A DNA stretch of 64,000 nucleotides from Io17-Chloro-G2 sp963663135 (GCA_963663135.2 CAXXRM010000005.1:2046001-2110000); one strand, 5' to 3'; positions 1 to 9,593 are shown, counted from the stretch's first letter. A program made the numbers and translations. The notes: a model not told the origin generated them from the sequence alone.

Positions 1-215
1 GTCAATCCCAATGGTTCGGCGGTGGCGCCGTGATGTACTGACAGCGCTAAACCAAAATATTCTATCCACTCAGGGGTCCCAGACAACCAAGTTGCGACTT
101 CACCGGTGAGAGCCTTGGGTGGGGAGGATACCGAATCAACCATGAGGGTTACGAAGCGTATTGCCGTCGGAGATAGCCCGTCGATCTTTGCTTTAAGGTT
201 TTCCAGATCGTTCAT
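1..215 (-). CDS. Partial unknown protein next to DNA methyltransferase (candidate restriction endonuclease)
   Basis: An open frame begins with ATG at 215 on the minus strand, 7 bases after the methyltransferase stop, and stays open to the window edge (71 codons seen). It starts MNDLENLKAKIDGLSPTAIR and contains a segment ending LALSVHHGATAEPLGL. I do not recognise a defined domain. The tight tandem arrangement with a DNA methyltransferase suggests the cognate type II restriction enzyme, but this is inference from context only; it could also be a control or unrelated protein. The remainder of the gene lies outside the window. Confidence 0.5.
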   Translation of the reverse strand, partial: MNDLENLKAKIDGLSPTAIRFVTLMVDSVSSPPKALTGEVATWLSGTPEWIEYFGLALSVHHGATAEPLGL

Positions 216-222
216 ACATCGT

Positions 223-1239
223 TCATGCAACGAGCCGTCGCTCAATCATGCTGACGAAATCCGGGTTCAATTCCACGCCAACCCATTTGCGGCCCAAGTC
301 ACGTGCCGCTATGAGCGTTGTCCCTGACCCTGCATAAGGGTCAAGCACTACGTCCCCTGGACGACTGGTAATCTTTACGCAGCGTTTGGCCAATGTCATC
401 GGCATGACTGCCGGATGATCTGTTTCCTTGGCATATTTTCTTTTGCGAGGTTCGGTAGGAATATCCCATGTTGTCCTTAACCGCCGACCGTTTGGACCGC
501 GAACGGCATTGATGTCATAGAAATAATTTTGGCTCTTCGATAACAGGAACACGGTTTCGTGCGATTTGGTTGGGCGGTCACGGACCGACTCCGGGTGGGC
601 GTTGGGCTTGTGCCAAATAACTTCCGACCGAACCCACCAACCCGCACTTTGAAGTGCAAAAGCTAGACGCCACGGAACGCCAATCAGGTCCTTGGGCTTC
701 AGTCCATCGGGTGTTACCGGGCGTACAGACATTGCTCGAGCACGATTCTTTCGGTCAGGCGCCCGGTACCGCCGGTTGCCTGAGGTGTAAGTATCTCCAA
801 CGTTCAACCACACAGTTCCGTCTTGGGTGAGGACGCGGCGCAGTTGTTCGAACACCTGCACGACACTTGCCAAATAATCCAATAGCGAATCATCCCTGCC
901 AATCTGACCTTCGTCATCGTAGTCTCGGAGTGACCAATAAGGAGGAGACGTAACGACGGTTTGCACTGTCCCGGTTGGTAGAAGGTTCAAGGCTATTTCG
1001 GCAGAACCGCAAATGAGCACAGACCGTCTAAGGTTGTGGACCCTGGAACCTGACTCCACATCCAAACGATCATAGCTCCAGGGATAGCTGCGAGGGACCT
1101 CGACCCCCGGGCCCTCCGAGCAGCGGCTCCCGTTTAGGTCGACCTGGTCCAATAGTCCTGGCTGCGCAACCCTTCGAACCGTCATGGAGTTATAACCCCA
1201 ATCCAGAGCCAGCGAGCCGACCCTTAACCAGCTTCCCAA
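223..1239 (-). CDS. Site-specific DNA methyltransferase, N4-cytosine type
   Basis: This enzyme methylates a specific DNA site using SAM. The catalytic motif IV reads TSPPYW (about residue 95); the S-P-P-Y form is typical of N4-cytosine enzymes, whereas N6-adenine enzymes usually have D/N-P-P-Y. The SAM-binding motif I, DPYAGSGTT followed by GVELNPDF, is near the C-terminus, so the order IV then I marks the beta class. Family members usually reach motif IV by about residue 30. The first ~65 residues here are therefore suspicious, and a downstream start such as the GTG before ESGSRVHNL is plausible (338 aa as given). The adjacent downstream frame may be the partner endonuclease. The cassette sits at the border of the conserved cobalamin operon and is likely an acquired unit. 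Confidence 0.85.
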   Translation of the reverse strand: MGSWLRVGSLALDWGYNSMTVRRVAQPGLLDQVDLNGSRCSEGPGVEVPRSYPWSYDRLDVESGSRVHNLRRSVLICGSAEIALNLLPTGTVQTVVTSPPYWSLRDYDDEGQIGRDDSLLDYLASVVQVFEQLRRVLTQDGTVWLNVGDTYTSGNRRYRAPDRKNRARAMSVRPVTPDGLKPKDLIGVPWRLAFALQSAGWWVRSEVIWHKPNAHPESVRDRPTKSHETVFLLSKSQNYFYDINAVRGPNGRRLRTTWDIPTEPRKRKYAKETDHPAVMPMTLAKRCVKITSRPGDVVLDPYAGSGTTLIAARDLGRKWVGVELNPDFVSMIERRLVA

Positions 1240-1633
1240 GAACCAACCGCTGACCGTTGGGCGAACCTCGCGCCGCAGAGGTTGAACTCATGCGGTGTCC
1301 CGCGAGACAAACTTCTGTGTGTTGCAAGAACAGTATTTCATTTGATGAGCGCCGTTATTGAACCGAGCGTGATGGCCAAGCGTTTAGCAAACCAGCCTGT
1401 GTTCCCGGCAATGGCGAAGGCTATGTGACTTAAGACTAGCTATAGTTCACAGTTTATAGGGTGAAGCAAATCTTGCCGGTCCGAGGTGACGAAATCTGAT
1501 CAAAGCCGCCCAACAAGCAAATAAGCCCCGGGCATTCGAAGCCTGTCTGGATAGCCGTTGGTTTGGGTTAGCTTATGTCACAATAATCCGTTGGAGCAAG
1601 CCCCAGATTTCATCAGAACCAACCCTAGTCCAG
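1240..1633. other. Intergenic stretch without a recognised gene
   Basis: About 390 bases separate the methyltransferase from the end of the cobaltochelatase operon. I see no convincing ORF, tRNA-like cloverleaf or strong hairpin with a T-tract. It should contain the promoter of the methyltransferase cassette and the end of the cobalt operon transcript. Confidence 0.5.
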
Positions 1634-3865
1634 CTACCCAGTCTGAGCCGGTCCAGACAATCCCGGCAACTCCTGCTGGACAACTCTGGCCAGGGAGTCA
1701 GCCTGCAGGTCTTCCAACTGAAGGTAGCGGCCGCCCAGGGCCTCGGCGATGGGGCGGGCCAATCCCAACCGGATGAACCCCGACTCGGTGTCAATGACTA
1801 CCGAAGGCACCTGCTGTGCCTGCACGAGAGAAGCCACGGCTTGGACTTCGCGGAGATCCGAGAATCCTCCGTCGGCGGCAAGGCCGGTTTGCTTCCGGGG
1901 GACATCGGGGCCTTCATGAGAGACGCCAAAGTTGGAAAGGCCGACGTTGGCCCGCCCGTCGGAAAGCAAGACGATTAAAGGCAACACATCCCGGTTTTTG
2001 ATAGTTTCGGCTTCCACCAGTTCCAGCGCCTTCAACAGCCCCTGGCCCAACGGTGTGCGGCCACCCGTGGGCATTTCCTGGAGACATACCTGGGCCAGGT
2101 CGACGCTGCCGGTGGGCGGCAACATCACCTGGGCGCCGGACCCGCGAAAGGAAATCATGGCCACCCGATCGCGTCGCTGGTAAGCATCCAACAACAGGGA
2201 CATGATTGCACCCTTGACCGCAGCCATTCGCCGCTGGGCGCCCATTGAGCCGCTGGCGTCGACCACAAAAATGATCAGGCTGCCGGTCTTGGTCTCCCGC
2301 ACTTTTTGCCGAAGGTCCCATGGCTCTACCAGCAACGCCGGGGCGGAATCGTTGGCTGGAATGGCGGCCCGACGCTGGGCCTGCCGGGGCGCCGCCGCCC
2401 GCAGAGTGGCATCGAACGCCAGATCGGTCACCGGTCCGGTGGGGGTCTCAGCGGCGAAGTAGCGCCCGGTGGCCGAGCCGCTGACCGTCCTGGCGCGGCG
2501 GCCGGTGGAACGGCGAACGCGACGGTCCGGCGGTTGGACCTGCAATGGGTTGAGGGAGATGGGGTCCCCGATCTCGAACGTCTGGTCCCCGCGGGGAGGG
2601 CCATCCGATTCTTCCGGTTCCCCGTCGTTTTCCGGCTCCCGGTCGGGGTCCCGATCAGGGTCTTGGCCTAAGTCCTGGGCTGGATCAAGTTGATGCGAGG
2701 CGTCGTCGCCGTCGGGCCCGGAATCGTCCCTGCTTGGGTCGGAGGGTTCCCGCTGCCTTGGTTGGTTCTGCAACTTGTCGATCATCGAGTCGAGGTTTTC
2801 TGTGACCATCTGAGGCTGCTGGAAGGGTTGACGCCGCTGGCGGTGGAGCAGAGCCAGCTTGGCTGCCTGGCGCACGTCTTCCACCGTCACCTTGGTGCGG
2901 CCTTCGTAGGCGGCGATGGTGCCGGCGGTCTTGTACATCACAATGTCGCCGCGCATGCCGTCAACTTCGAACTCGGCGCAAATATCGGTGACCAACGTGA
3001 GGATGTCATCGCCGGCGGACACCCGGGGCAACAACCGGCGGCTTCGCAACAACCGGCGCCGCTCCCGCTCTTCTACCTTGCGCCAACGTGCCATGAACCG
3101 GAATGGGTCGGCCTCGTAGGCGATACGTCGCCGCACCACTTCCCGTCGTTCCTCCGCCGTCAGGGCCCCCTCGACTTCAACGGCAAGACCAAACCGGTCA
3201 AGCAGCTGGGGCCGCAAGTCGCCTTCTTCGGGGTTCATAGTGCCAACCAGGATGAATTCGGCGGCGTGGGTTACCGAAATCCCTTCCCGTTCCACGTAGT
3301 TGCGACCCATGGCGGCGGCGTCGAGCAAAACGTCTACGAGGTGGTCGTTGAGCAGGTTGACTTCGTCGATGTATAGAATCCCGCGGTGGGTTGCCGCAAT
3401 GAGTCCCGGCTCGAAACTCCGGTCTCCCGACTTGATAGCCTGCTCGATGTCCAAAGAGCCGACCAATCGGTCTTCGGTGGCGCCCACGGGCAGATCGACA
3501 ATGCGGACCTGCCGGTTAACCGGGGGATTATCGTTGGCGCCGGACTGGCACCACTGGCACAACCCCTGCCGCCCGTCGGGCGGGCAGCTATAGGGACAGC
3601 CCTGAAGAACGGACACCTCGGGCAAGAGCGCAGCCAAGGATCGGACCGCCGTAGATTTGGCAGTCCCCTTTTTGCCGCGGATTAGCACTCCGCCGATTTT
3701 CGGGTTAATGGTGTTCAGAAGCAGGGCCAGCTTCATGTCGGCCTGCCCCACAATCGCGGTAAAGGGAAACCGGGGTTCGGAAGGGTGTTCCGCAGGGGTG
3801 TTCAAGGAATCGGACCTAGCGGCCATGTGTCGTCGGCTGGCCGGCTCAGGCGCCGCTGCCAGCAT
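1634..3865 (-). CDS. Cobaltochelatase-type ChlI-ChlD fusion ATPase subunit
   Basis: This is a fused AAA+ and von Willebrand A protein that powers metal insertion into a tetrapyrrole. The N-terminal AAA+ part has Walker A GKKGTAKST (about residue 63), a cysteine-rich insert (CPYSCPP...CQWC, about 90-107), Walker B YIDEVNLL and sensor region GTMNPEEG. A long acidic/proline-rich linker (about 360-450) follows. The C-terminal VWA domain shows the MIDAS motif DASGSMG with TPLGQG and LLSDGRANVG. Families with this layout replace CobS/CobT as partners of CobN, or ChlI/ChlD as partners of ChlH. The cobN, cbiE and cbtAB neighbours favour cobalt. The first ATG overlaps cbtA by 20 bases; an ATG at 3829 is an equally possible start. 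Last gene of the operon. Confidence 0.88.
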   Translation of the reverse strand: MLAAAPEPASRRHMAARSDSLNTPAEHPSEPRFPFTAIVGQADMKLALLLNTINPKIGGVLIRGKKGTAKSTAVRSLAALLPEVSVLQGCPYSCPPDGRQGLCQWCQSGANDNPPVNRQVRIVDLPVGATEDRLVGSLDIEQAIKSGDRSFEPGLIAATHRGILYIDEVNLLNDHLVDVLLDAAAMGRNYVEREGISVTHAAEFILVGTMNPEEGDLRPQLLDRFGLAVEVEGALTAEERREVVRRRIAYEADPFRFMARWRKVEERERRRLLRSRRLLPRVSAGDDILTLVTDICAEFEVDGMRGDIVMYKTAGTIAAYEGRTKVTVEDVRQAAKLALLHRQRRQPFQQPQMVTENLDSMIDKLQNQPRQREPSDPSRDDSGPDGDDASHQLDPAQDLGQDPDRDPDREPENDGEPEESDGPPRGDQTFEIGDPISLNPLQVQPPDRRVRRSTGRRARTVSGSATGRYFAAETPTGPVTDLAFDATLRAAAPRQAQRRAAIPANDSAPALLVEPWDLRQKVRETKTGSLIIFVVDASGSMGAQRRMAAVKGAIMSLLLDAYQRRDRVAMISFRGSGAQVMLPPTGSVDLAQVCLQEMPTGGRTPLGQGLLKALELVEAETIKNRDVLPLIVLLSDGRANVGLSNFGVSHEGPDVPRKQTGLAADGGFSDLREVQAVASLVQAQQVPSVVIDTESGFIRLGLARPIAEALGGRYLQLEDLQADSLARVVQQELPGLSGPAQTG

Positions 3866-4613
3866 GGGATGGATGCACCGGAGCCTCCATGCGCTCTCCC
3901 CATTGCCGCCAGGTCAGGGTCAACGTGACTCCCGCCGCCAACAGGGCCCACAGGAGGAACTGGCCGGCCATGGTCAAGGTGCGGAACAGTTCCAAAAGGT
4001 CAATGGGCACCGGGACCGGGTCCGGGTTCCCCGGTACGGCAAACACTATGACCGCGGCAAAAACCCCGTAACCCAAAGCAAGGGCTGCTCTGAGTTGCAT
4101 CCGGAACTGGGACGCTACGTTCAGGGAGTTTATCTTGGCCAGCCCTACCAACATGGCGACGATTCCCGCCGCGGACAAGACAAGGAAGAACGTCTGGGAT
4201 AGCTGGCGTAACACCAGCGTCTCGGCATCGCCCACACCCGGTGGGTTAACCGGAAACTTGATGAACGGGAACAGGGACAGCGCCCAAAAGCCCAGGATTC
4301 CGACAGTCGCCGCCAGCGCCAAGGGTTGCCAATTGGGATGTGCCCGGCGCAGCAATGAATAACCGCCGGCAAAAACAAGCCCGAGAATCAGGCCATAGAC
4401 TCCCGTGCCCACGACCATGCCGACCCTCTGTACGCCCGGGGACACGGGCGTCTCCTCCGCTCCTGCCGCCGCGGGGGCTTCAGTGGCGGCCCGCGCCTCT
4501 TCCAAGGCGATCGCCCGCTCCATCACCGGCACCGTAAACAGGTTGTGGAATCCTCCCACCAGGAGGCCGGCGATGAGTCCGAAAATCACGGATATAGTCA
4601 GGAGCCTCGACAT
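3846..4613 (-). CDS. cbtA: CbtA-family cobalt transporter subunit
   Basis: Predicted inner-membrane protein of 255 aa with about five to six hydrophobic helices, beginning MSRLLTISVIFGLIAGLLVG. The N-terminal helix followed by GGFHNLFTVPVMERAIALEE matches the CbtA family as I know it. CbtA is a proposed cobalt importer subunit that is often under cobalamin riboswitch control and paired with a tiny CbtB protein. CbtB is encoded just upstream (4812-5018). An alanine/glutamate-rich loop (about residues 38-58) follows the first helix. It sits between cbtB and the chelatase ATPase, which fits a role in supplying cobalt to the chelatase. Transport has been inferred for the family mainly from genomic context. 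Confidence 0.8.
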   Translation of the reverse strand: MSRLLTISVIFGLIAGLLVGGFHNLFTVPVMERAIALEEARAATEAPAAAGAEETPVSPGVQRVGMVVGTGVYGLILGLVFAGGYSLLRRAHPNWQPLALAATVGILGFWALSLFPFIKFPVNPPGVGDAETLVLRQLSQTFFLVLSAAGIVAMLVGLAKINSLNVASQFRMQLRAALALGYGVFAAVIVFAVPGNPDPVPVPIDLLELFRTLTMAGQFLLWALLAAGVTLTLTWRQWGERMEAPVHPSHAGSGA

Positions 4614-4811
4614 CGGTCAACCTCGCGCCATCGCGCCTTGAATCCCCGTAACCAAGCCGCCCTCACGGGGGCTTATACAACCAGACCACCGCGGCGGCGG
4701 ACGCTGGATGCAGCGGCTGCCGCCCGGTTTTCACTGGGGCCGTGACCAGTCAACGAACCTTGGTGGCTCCGTTGCTTTCGGTAGCCCGGTTGGGATGCCT
4801 AAACGCTGGGG

Positions 4812-5018
4812 TTAATGGCACATCAGGGCAACGTGCCTGGCGTGGTGGAAAAACTCGTGCACGTAGCCAAGCTTGGCCCCGCCAAGCCCCACGGCAGCAG
4901 CGTGGACCGAACCATCGACGTAGCCCACCATGTACAACAGCGCCGTTGCTCCTAATGCCACTGCCAGCCACTTGCTGAATTCCCTTTCTCCCAAAAATCC
5001 GGTGATAGCTGCTGCCAT
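4812..5018 (-). CDS. cbtB: CbtB-family small cobalt transporter subunit
   Basis: A 68-residue protein with a single transmembrane helix (about residues 16-34, LAVALGATALLYMVGYVDGS) and a histidine-rich C-terminus, HEFFHHARHVALMCH. This histidine signature right at the C-terminal end is characteristic of CbtB and is presumed to bind cobalt. It is encoded 198 bases upstream of cbtA in the same direction, the usual pairing. The 198-base gap contains short GC-rich inverted repeats but no second riboswitch I can defend. Confidence 0.82.
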   Translation of the reverse strand: MAAAITGFLGEREFSKWLAVALGATALLYMVGYVDGSVHAAAVGLGGAKLGYVHEFFHHARHVALMCH

Positions 5019-5149
5019 GGAACCCCCACTTATTGGTGCTGATTCATCCTGATTGCGCGGTCGATTCGGGGCCGCGGTCCGTTTGTTTTATTAAGAATGC
5101 TCCCGGGATAATCTCCCGGTTCTCTGGTGGTTGTCGACGATGGTGAGTC

Positions 5150-5566
5150 TTATAGCCTGGGCCTGTGTACGAATACTATCCCGTCCCGTCCAACGTACCG
5201 GTCTCGCATTTCCTCGAAGGATTTTAGCTTTTCGGATTGCAACTCGGTGCGTTGCAGGTTGTCGTCCAGGTAGGGGTTGGGGAAATACCCCCGGACCATG
5301 GTTTCCTCTTTTTCATTGGAAAAGCGGACATAATAGGAAAGCAGATCGTCGTGGCTCTCCGCCTCTACGAATTGCACCCCGGTCACGTCGTCAATTTTCA
5401 GGTGAAAATGCCAGTTGTCGGCCTCCACGGTGACATAGCCTCCGTGGACCTCCGGCGTCTTGATTCCCTTGGAGTCGTTTTCGCTCACCACGTCACCGCC
5501 GCCAACGACCCACATCGTCTTGTCATCGCTTGCCAGCTCTTTAACCAACTCCAAAGCTATTTCCAC
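5150..5566 (-). CDS. Small soluble protein of unknown function, possibly ChuX/HutX-like
   Basis: 138 aa, no signal peptide or membrane segment. The middle part (NWHFHLKIDDVTGVQFVEAE, then SYYVRFSNEKEE) resembles the beta-rich ChuX/HutX haem-carrier-like fold, in which a W/H-F-H-L strand precedes a V-x-F-V-E strand. This resemblance is from memory and weak. It lies inside the cobalt operon between cobN and cbtB, with about 135-base gaps on each side, so a role in handling a tetrapyrrole or cobalt is a reasonable guess. No catalytic motif is visible. Confidence 0.6.
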   Translation of the reverse strand: MEIALELVKELASDDKTMWVVGGGDVVSENDSKGIKTPEVHGGYVTVEADNWHFHLKIDDVTGVQFVEAESHDDLLSYYVRFSNEKEETMVRGYFPNPYLDDNLQRTELQSEKLKSFEEMRDRYVGRDGIVFVHRPRL

Positions 5567-5701
5567 TTTTGGCTCCTATTTCGACCGGCGCCTGATATTC
5601 CCTTGAGGCCGGAGCTAGAACCGTGTTCCTGTGATGATTTTGCACCCGGCATGGGCCTTACGGCATCCGTTTAGATGGCTCATCCGCCATGGTCTCGCTG
5701 T

Positions 5702-8700
5702 CTAAACCGCACCGGAGGGAGCGTTCCTGGATTGGCCCGCCTCTTGAAGGTCTTCCAAGTGGGCCTCCAACTGAAGATATAGCTCCTGGAGATTGCGGAG
5801 CATGTCCTCCGGCGGGTTCTCCCACATTCCGCGCTGGATCGCCTCCAGAAGACGCTCAACCACGCTTTTCAATGCCCAGGGATTGCTTTGTTGGAAGAAT
5901 TCACGCGTATCCGGGTCCAACACGTAGGACTCCGTGACGCCCTCATACATCCAGTCCTCGACCACCTCGGCGGTGGCGTCGTAACCGAACATGTAGTCTA
6001 CCGTGGCGGCTAGCTCAAAAGCGCCCTTGTACCCGTGACGCTTCATGGATTCTACCCACTTGGGGTTGACGACCCTGGTCCGAAAGACCCGGCGGGCTTC
6101 GTCGGCCAGGTCTCTAACTTTCGAGCGGGATGGGTCGGCGCTGTCGCCAAAAAATTGACGGGGATTGCGGCCGGTCAGCGCCCGGACGGTGGCAATCATG
6201 CCGCCATGGTATTGCATATAGTCGTCACTGTCGAATATATCATGCTCGCGGTTGTCCTGGTTTTTAGCAGCCACCACAATCTGGCTGAACCGCCGGCGGA
6301 ACTCCTGGCGGGCATTCACGCCGTGCTCTTGTTGGGTATAGGCGTAGCCGCCCCACGCGGCGTACACCTCCGCCAGGTCATTGACCGTTTCCCAATTTCG
6401 CTCCTCAATCACCGGGAGTATCCCTGCCCCGTAGGTGCCGGGCTTACTGCCGAAAATTCGGTAGAGGGAAGCCGACCGCGTTGCCCCCGTCTCATTGCCG
6501 GGAGCTTCCTCCGGCTCACCTTGGGATACTGGTGGAGAGGGGTTCAAGTCCTGGTTAAGATGCTTTACGACCAGGTTGTCTTCCGGCGACTCATCCAGGG
6601 AAGCAACCAACTCGAATGCCTGGTCCAAGAGGTTGATCAGGTTGGGGAAGGCGTCGCGGAAGAACCCGCTGATGCGCACCGTCACGTCGGTCCGGGGGCG
6701 GCCCAACTCTTCCAGCGGGATTACCTCCAACCCTACAACCCGGCGGCTCTCGGCCTGCCACACCGGGCGGACGCCCAGGAGGCTGAGAATCTGGGCGATG
6801 TCGTCACCGTGGGTGCGCATGGCAGATGTGCCCCACACCACCAGGCCCACCATCTCCGGGAATGATCCCTCTTCAGTAATGTACTTTTCCAACAGGGACG
6901 CGGCCAGGGATTGACCCGTCTCCCAAGCGGCCGGTGAAGGAATGGTCTTTGGGTCTACGGAGTAAAAGTTCCGGCCAGTGGGCAGGATGTTGGCCATCCC
7001 GCGGGTCGGCGCGCCGCTGGGGCCCGGCGGAATAAAGCGGCCTTCCAGCCCCTTGAGAAGGTTGGATATTTCATCCGGCGTCTTGAGCAGAGCCGGGTAG
7101 AGCGTCTCAGCGGTGAAAGTGAGGACTGTCTCGGTTGCAGCGTCGGGCCGGCCCAACAGCTGACTCACCACCTCCGGGACCTGCTCGGGCCGGAATCCCC
7201 GGGCCAGCAACATCTCGAAGGCCCGGCGGGCCAGGGTTTCCAATCGTTCCAGCAGATCGCCTTGTACCCGCGCCGGCGTCTCGGCGTCGATACGGGCAAG
7301 GACCGGGGATAGGCTGCCCGATAGCGGAGCGCCCGGGTTTTCGATCAGGTCCCCGTAATCCAACCCCAAGGCCTCGGCGATGGATGCCCTGAGGCTGGGG
7401 ATTTGGTTGGAGTTTTGCAGGCGGGTCAGGTTGCTTAAAAGGCCGACCAACTGCTCCCCTTGAGGGGTCTCGCCCAAAGTGTGAAGACCGTCCTTAATTT
7501 GGGCGTCTTTCAGCTCACACAGGTACCCATCGATTTCCAGGATGAATCCCCCAAAGTCCTGGGGCTGATCGTAGATTCCCAGGTCCCTGTTCAGCTCCGC
7601 TTCCTGGGTCAATTCCCAGATCTGCTTCTCCAAAATGGGCAGCTTGGACGGGTCCAGGGTCTGGCATTGGTAGTGCTCGTCCATCAATTGTTCCAACCGG
7701 GCAATGTCGCCATAGCTGTCAGCGGAGGTCATGGCTGGAATCAGGTGATCGACAACGGCGGCGTGCGCCCGGCGTTTGGCCTGAGCGCCCTCCCCCGGAT
7801 TGTTGATGATAAACGGGTAAAACAGGGGCAGGTCGCTCAACGCAACCTCAGGGTAGCAAGCCGCCGATAGTCCAATGCCCTTGCCCGGCAGCCACTCCAG
7901 CGTGCCATGTTTGCCCACGTGCACCATTGCGTCGGCTTTAAAGATTTCCCGGACCCAATGGTAGTAGGCGATGTAATGGTGCGTAGGGGTCAGGTCGGGA
8001 CTGTGGTAGATGGCAATGGGGTTCTCGCCGAATCCCCGAGGGGGTTGCAGGCCCACGAAAACGTTGCCGAGTTGCAACCCGGCGATGGCCAGATTGTCAT
8101 TGGTCCGGTAAACCCGGCCCGGCGGTTCACCCCAGGAATCACGAAGCTGGGATTGCACTACCTCAGGGAATCCCTGAAACCACCGGTTGTAATCTCTGGA
8201 GGTTACGTGGCCCACCGCCAGCTTGAGCTGCTCTTCGGTGAGGGTATCCACGTCGTTGCTGCAACGCTCGATCATTCGGTGGACCAGATCGTCACCGGAT
8301 TCCGGTATATCCTCCACCCGGTACCCGGCGTCTTTCATGGCATGAAGAATCCTGATCACCGAAGCCGGGGTATCCAGACCCACCGCGTTGCCAATCCGGG
8401 CGTTCTTGGTGGGGTAGTTGCTCAGGATTATGGCGATGCGTTTGTCCGCATTGGCTTTCAACCTCAGGCCAGCCCACTTGGCGGCCAGCCCAGCCACCAG
8501 GTTCACCCGGTCCTCCCTGGGGACGTATTGCTGGAGGCGGGCTTGCAGGTTTCTCCCCGGAGAGGGAGTCGTTTCCTCTTTGAAGGAGACCGGCACCGAG
8601 ATCAGCCGGCCGTCGAATTCAGGCAGGGCAATGCTCATGGCGGTGTCGATAGGGCCCAAACCCAACGGGCTCTCCATCCACTCGTCCTCGGTCCCGGTGC

Positions 8701-9583
8701 TGATAATCCCCTGGATTATCGGAACGTCCAGACGCTCCAGGAAGTCCACGGGGGAGGCGATGGTTGGGCCATCGGTGGTCAAGTCGCTCATCGACATTGC
8801 CATCGTGTTGATCACGCAATCCACGCGGCGCAGTCCGTCGGCGTTGCTCAGGAACCGGGTAAAGGTGCGGTTGGTCTCCTCTTCCTCCTCGGGGCTGTGC
8901 TTCAGGCTATAGCTGAAAACCGGCAGCACGTTGGCGCCCAACTCCTCCAAGCGGGCGATCAAGGCGTCAATGGGCTTGAGGTTGCCGCTCATCCAATGGG
9001 CCCGGTAAAACAAAATTCCCACGGTCGGGGCGCCGGCGCGAAAGCGCCGGGCCACGTAACCGTCTACGTCCTCGGGGGCAAACCCGACCGACAAGTCCGG
9101 GTGATAAATCCCTTCCCAAGGCAAGGACGCCGGAGCTTCGTGGCCGAACCCCGTACCCAGATACGAGTCGCTGAGGAACAGGAAAAGGTTCTGGAAATTC
9201 TGAACACCGCCGCGGATGAGATAGGAGAAAACTGCATCCACCTCGGCCGGCGGGACCGTGCATGCCGACACCAGGTCCTGGTCCCATTCCTCATGACCGG
9301 GACAGGCGATCAGCGGAGTACCACTCCGGTGACACAACCGGACAATGGCGTCGAATGACTCCGGCATGGCCTGCTTTCCGCCCAGCAGCCTTAAGACCAC
9401 AACGTCGGCCTGGGAGGCGGCGTCAGTAAGCTGGGTTTGGGCTTCCGGGGTAGCGGCGAAAGACGGGTTGTAGGCGGTCACGCGGGCGAAACCCTCGGGC
9501 AACCCGGCCAAAGCCCGGTCCGCCGTGAGGATATCGGTGTCCGCGGTAGTTATCAGCAGTATGTTTTTGACGTCGGTTGGCAT
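5702..9583 (-). CDS. cobN: Cobaltochelatase large subunit CobN
   Basis: The large metal-binding subunit of the ATP-dependent chelatase that inserts cobalt into the corrin ring; cytoplasmic. 1293 aa, within the usual CobN/BchH range. Diagnostic stretches include HVGKHGTLEWLPGKGIGLS (about residue 560), the RVNLVAGLAAKW region (about 360), and the C-terminal MYEGVTESYVLDPDTREFF. BchH/ChlH for chlorophyll is a homologous alternative. The cobalamin riboswitch, cbiE 10 bases upstream and cbtAB downstream argue for cobalt, and no chlorophyll genes are seen. The ATPase partner is the ChlI-ChlD fusion at 1634-3865. Translation starts at ATG 9583 and the gene is probably co-translated with cbiE. Confidence 0.93.
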   Translation of the reverse strand: MPTDVKNILLITTADTDILTADRALAGLPEGFARVTAYNPSFAATPEAQTQLTDAASQADVVVLRLLGGKQAMPESFDAIVRLCHRSGTPLIACPGHEEWDQDLVSACTVPPAEVDAVFSYLIRGGVQNFQNLFLFLSDSYLGTGFGHEAPASLPWEGIYHPDLSVGFAPEDVDGYVARRFRAGAPTVGILFYRAHWMSGNLKPIDALIARLEELGANVLPVFSYSLKHSPEEEEETNRTFTRFLSNADGLRRVDCVINTMAMSMSDLTTDGPTIASPVDFLERLDVPIIQGIISTGTEDEWMESPLGLGPIDTAMSIALPEFDGRLISVPVSFKEETTPSPGRNLQARLQQYVPREDRVNLVAGLAAKWAGLRLKANADKRIAIILSNYPTKNARIGNAVGLDTPASVIRILHAMKDAGYRVEDIPESGDDLVHRMIERCSNDVDTLTEEQLKLAVGHVTSRDYNRWFQGFPEVVQSQLRDSWGEPPGRVYRTNDNLAIAGLQLGNVFVGLQPPRGFGENPIAIYHSPDLTPTHHYIAYYHWVREIFKADAMVHVGKHGTLEWLPGKGIGLSAACYPEVALSDLPLFYPFIINNPGEGAQAKRRAHAAVVDHLIPAMTSADSYGDIARLEQLMDEHYQCQTLDPSKLPILEKQIWELTQEAELNRDLGIYDQPQDFGGFILEIDGYLCELKDAQIKDGLHTLGETPQGEQLVGLLSNLTRLQNSNQIPSLRASIAEALGLDYGDLIENPGAPLSGSLSPVLARIDAETPARVQGDLLERLETLARRAFEMLLARGFRPEQVPEVVSQLLGRPDAATETVLTFTAETLYPALLKTPDEISNLLKGLEGRFIPPGPSGAPTRGMANILPTGRNFYSVDPKTIPSPAAWETGQSLAASLLEKYITEEGSFPEMVGLVVWGTSAMRTHGDDIAQILSLLGVRPVWQAESRRVVGLEVIPLEELGRPRTDVTVRISGFFRDAFPNLINLLDQAFELVASLDESPEDNLVVKHLNQDLNPSPPVSQGEPEEAPGNETGATRSASLYRIFGSKPGTYGAGILPVIEERNWETVNDLAEVYAAWGGYAYTQQEHGVNARQEFRRRFSQIVVAAKNQDNREHDIFDSDDYMQYHGGMIATVRALTGRNPRQFFGDSADPSRSKVRDLADEARRVFRTRVVNPKWVESMKRHGYKGAFELAATVDYMFGYDATAEVVEDWMYEGVTESYVLDPDTREFFQQSNPWALKSVVERLLEAIQRGMWENPPEDMLRNLQELYLQLEAHLEDLQEAGQSRNAPSGAV

Positions 9584-9593
9584 GGGGAAAAGG

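Noticed and set aside
4614..4811. A second cobalamin riboswitch before cbtA.
   Set aside because: Only a short GTGAAAACCGGG-like match; the remaining conserved blocks are missing.
7907..9358. 483-codon open frame on the plus strand.
   Set aside because: Lies entirely antisense to cobN, whose protein is unmistakable; GC-rich codon use creates such shadows.
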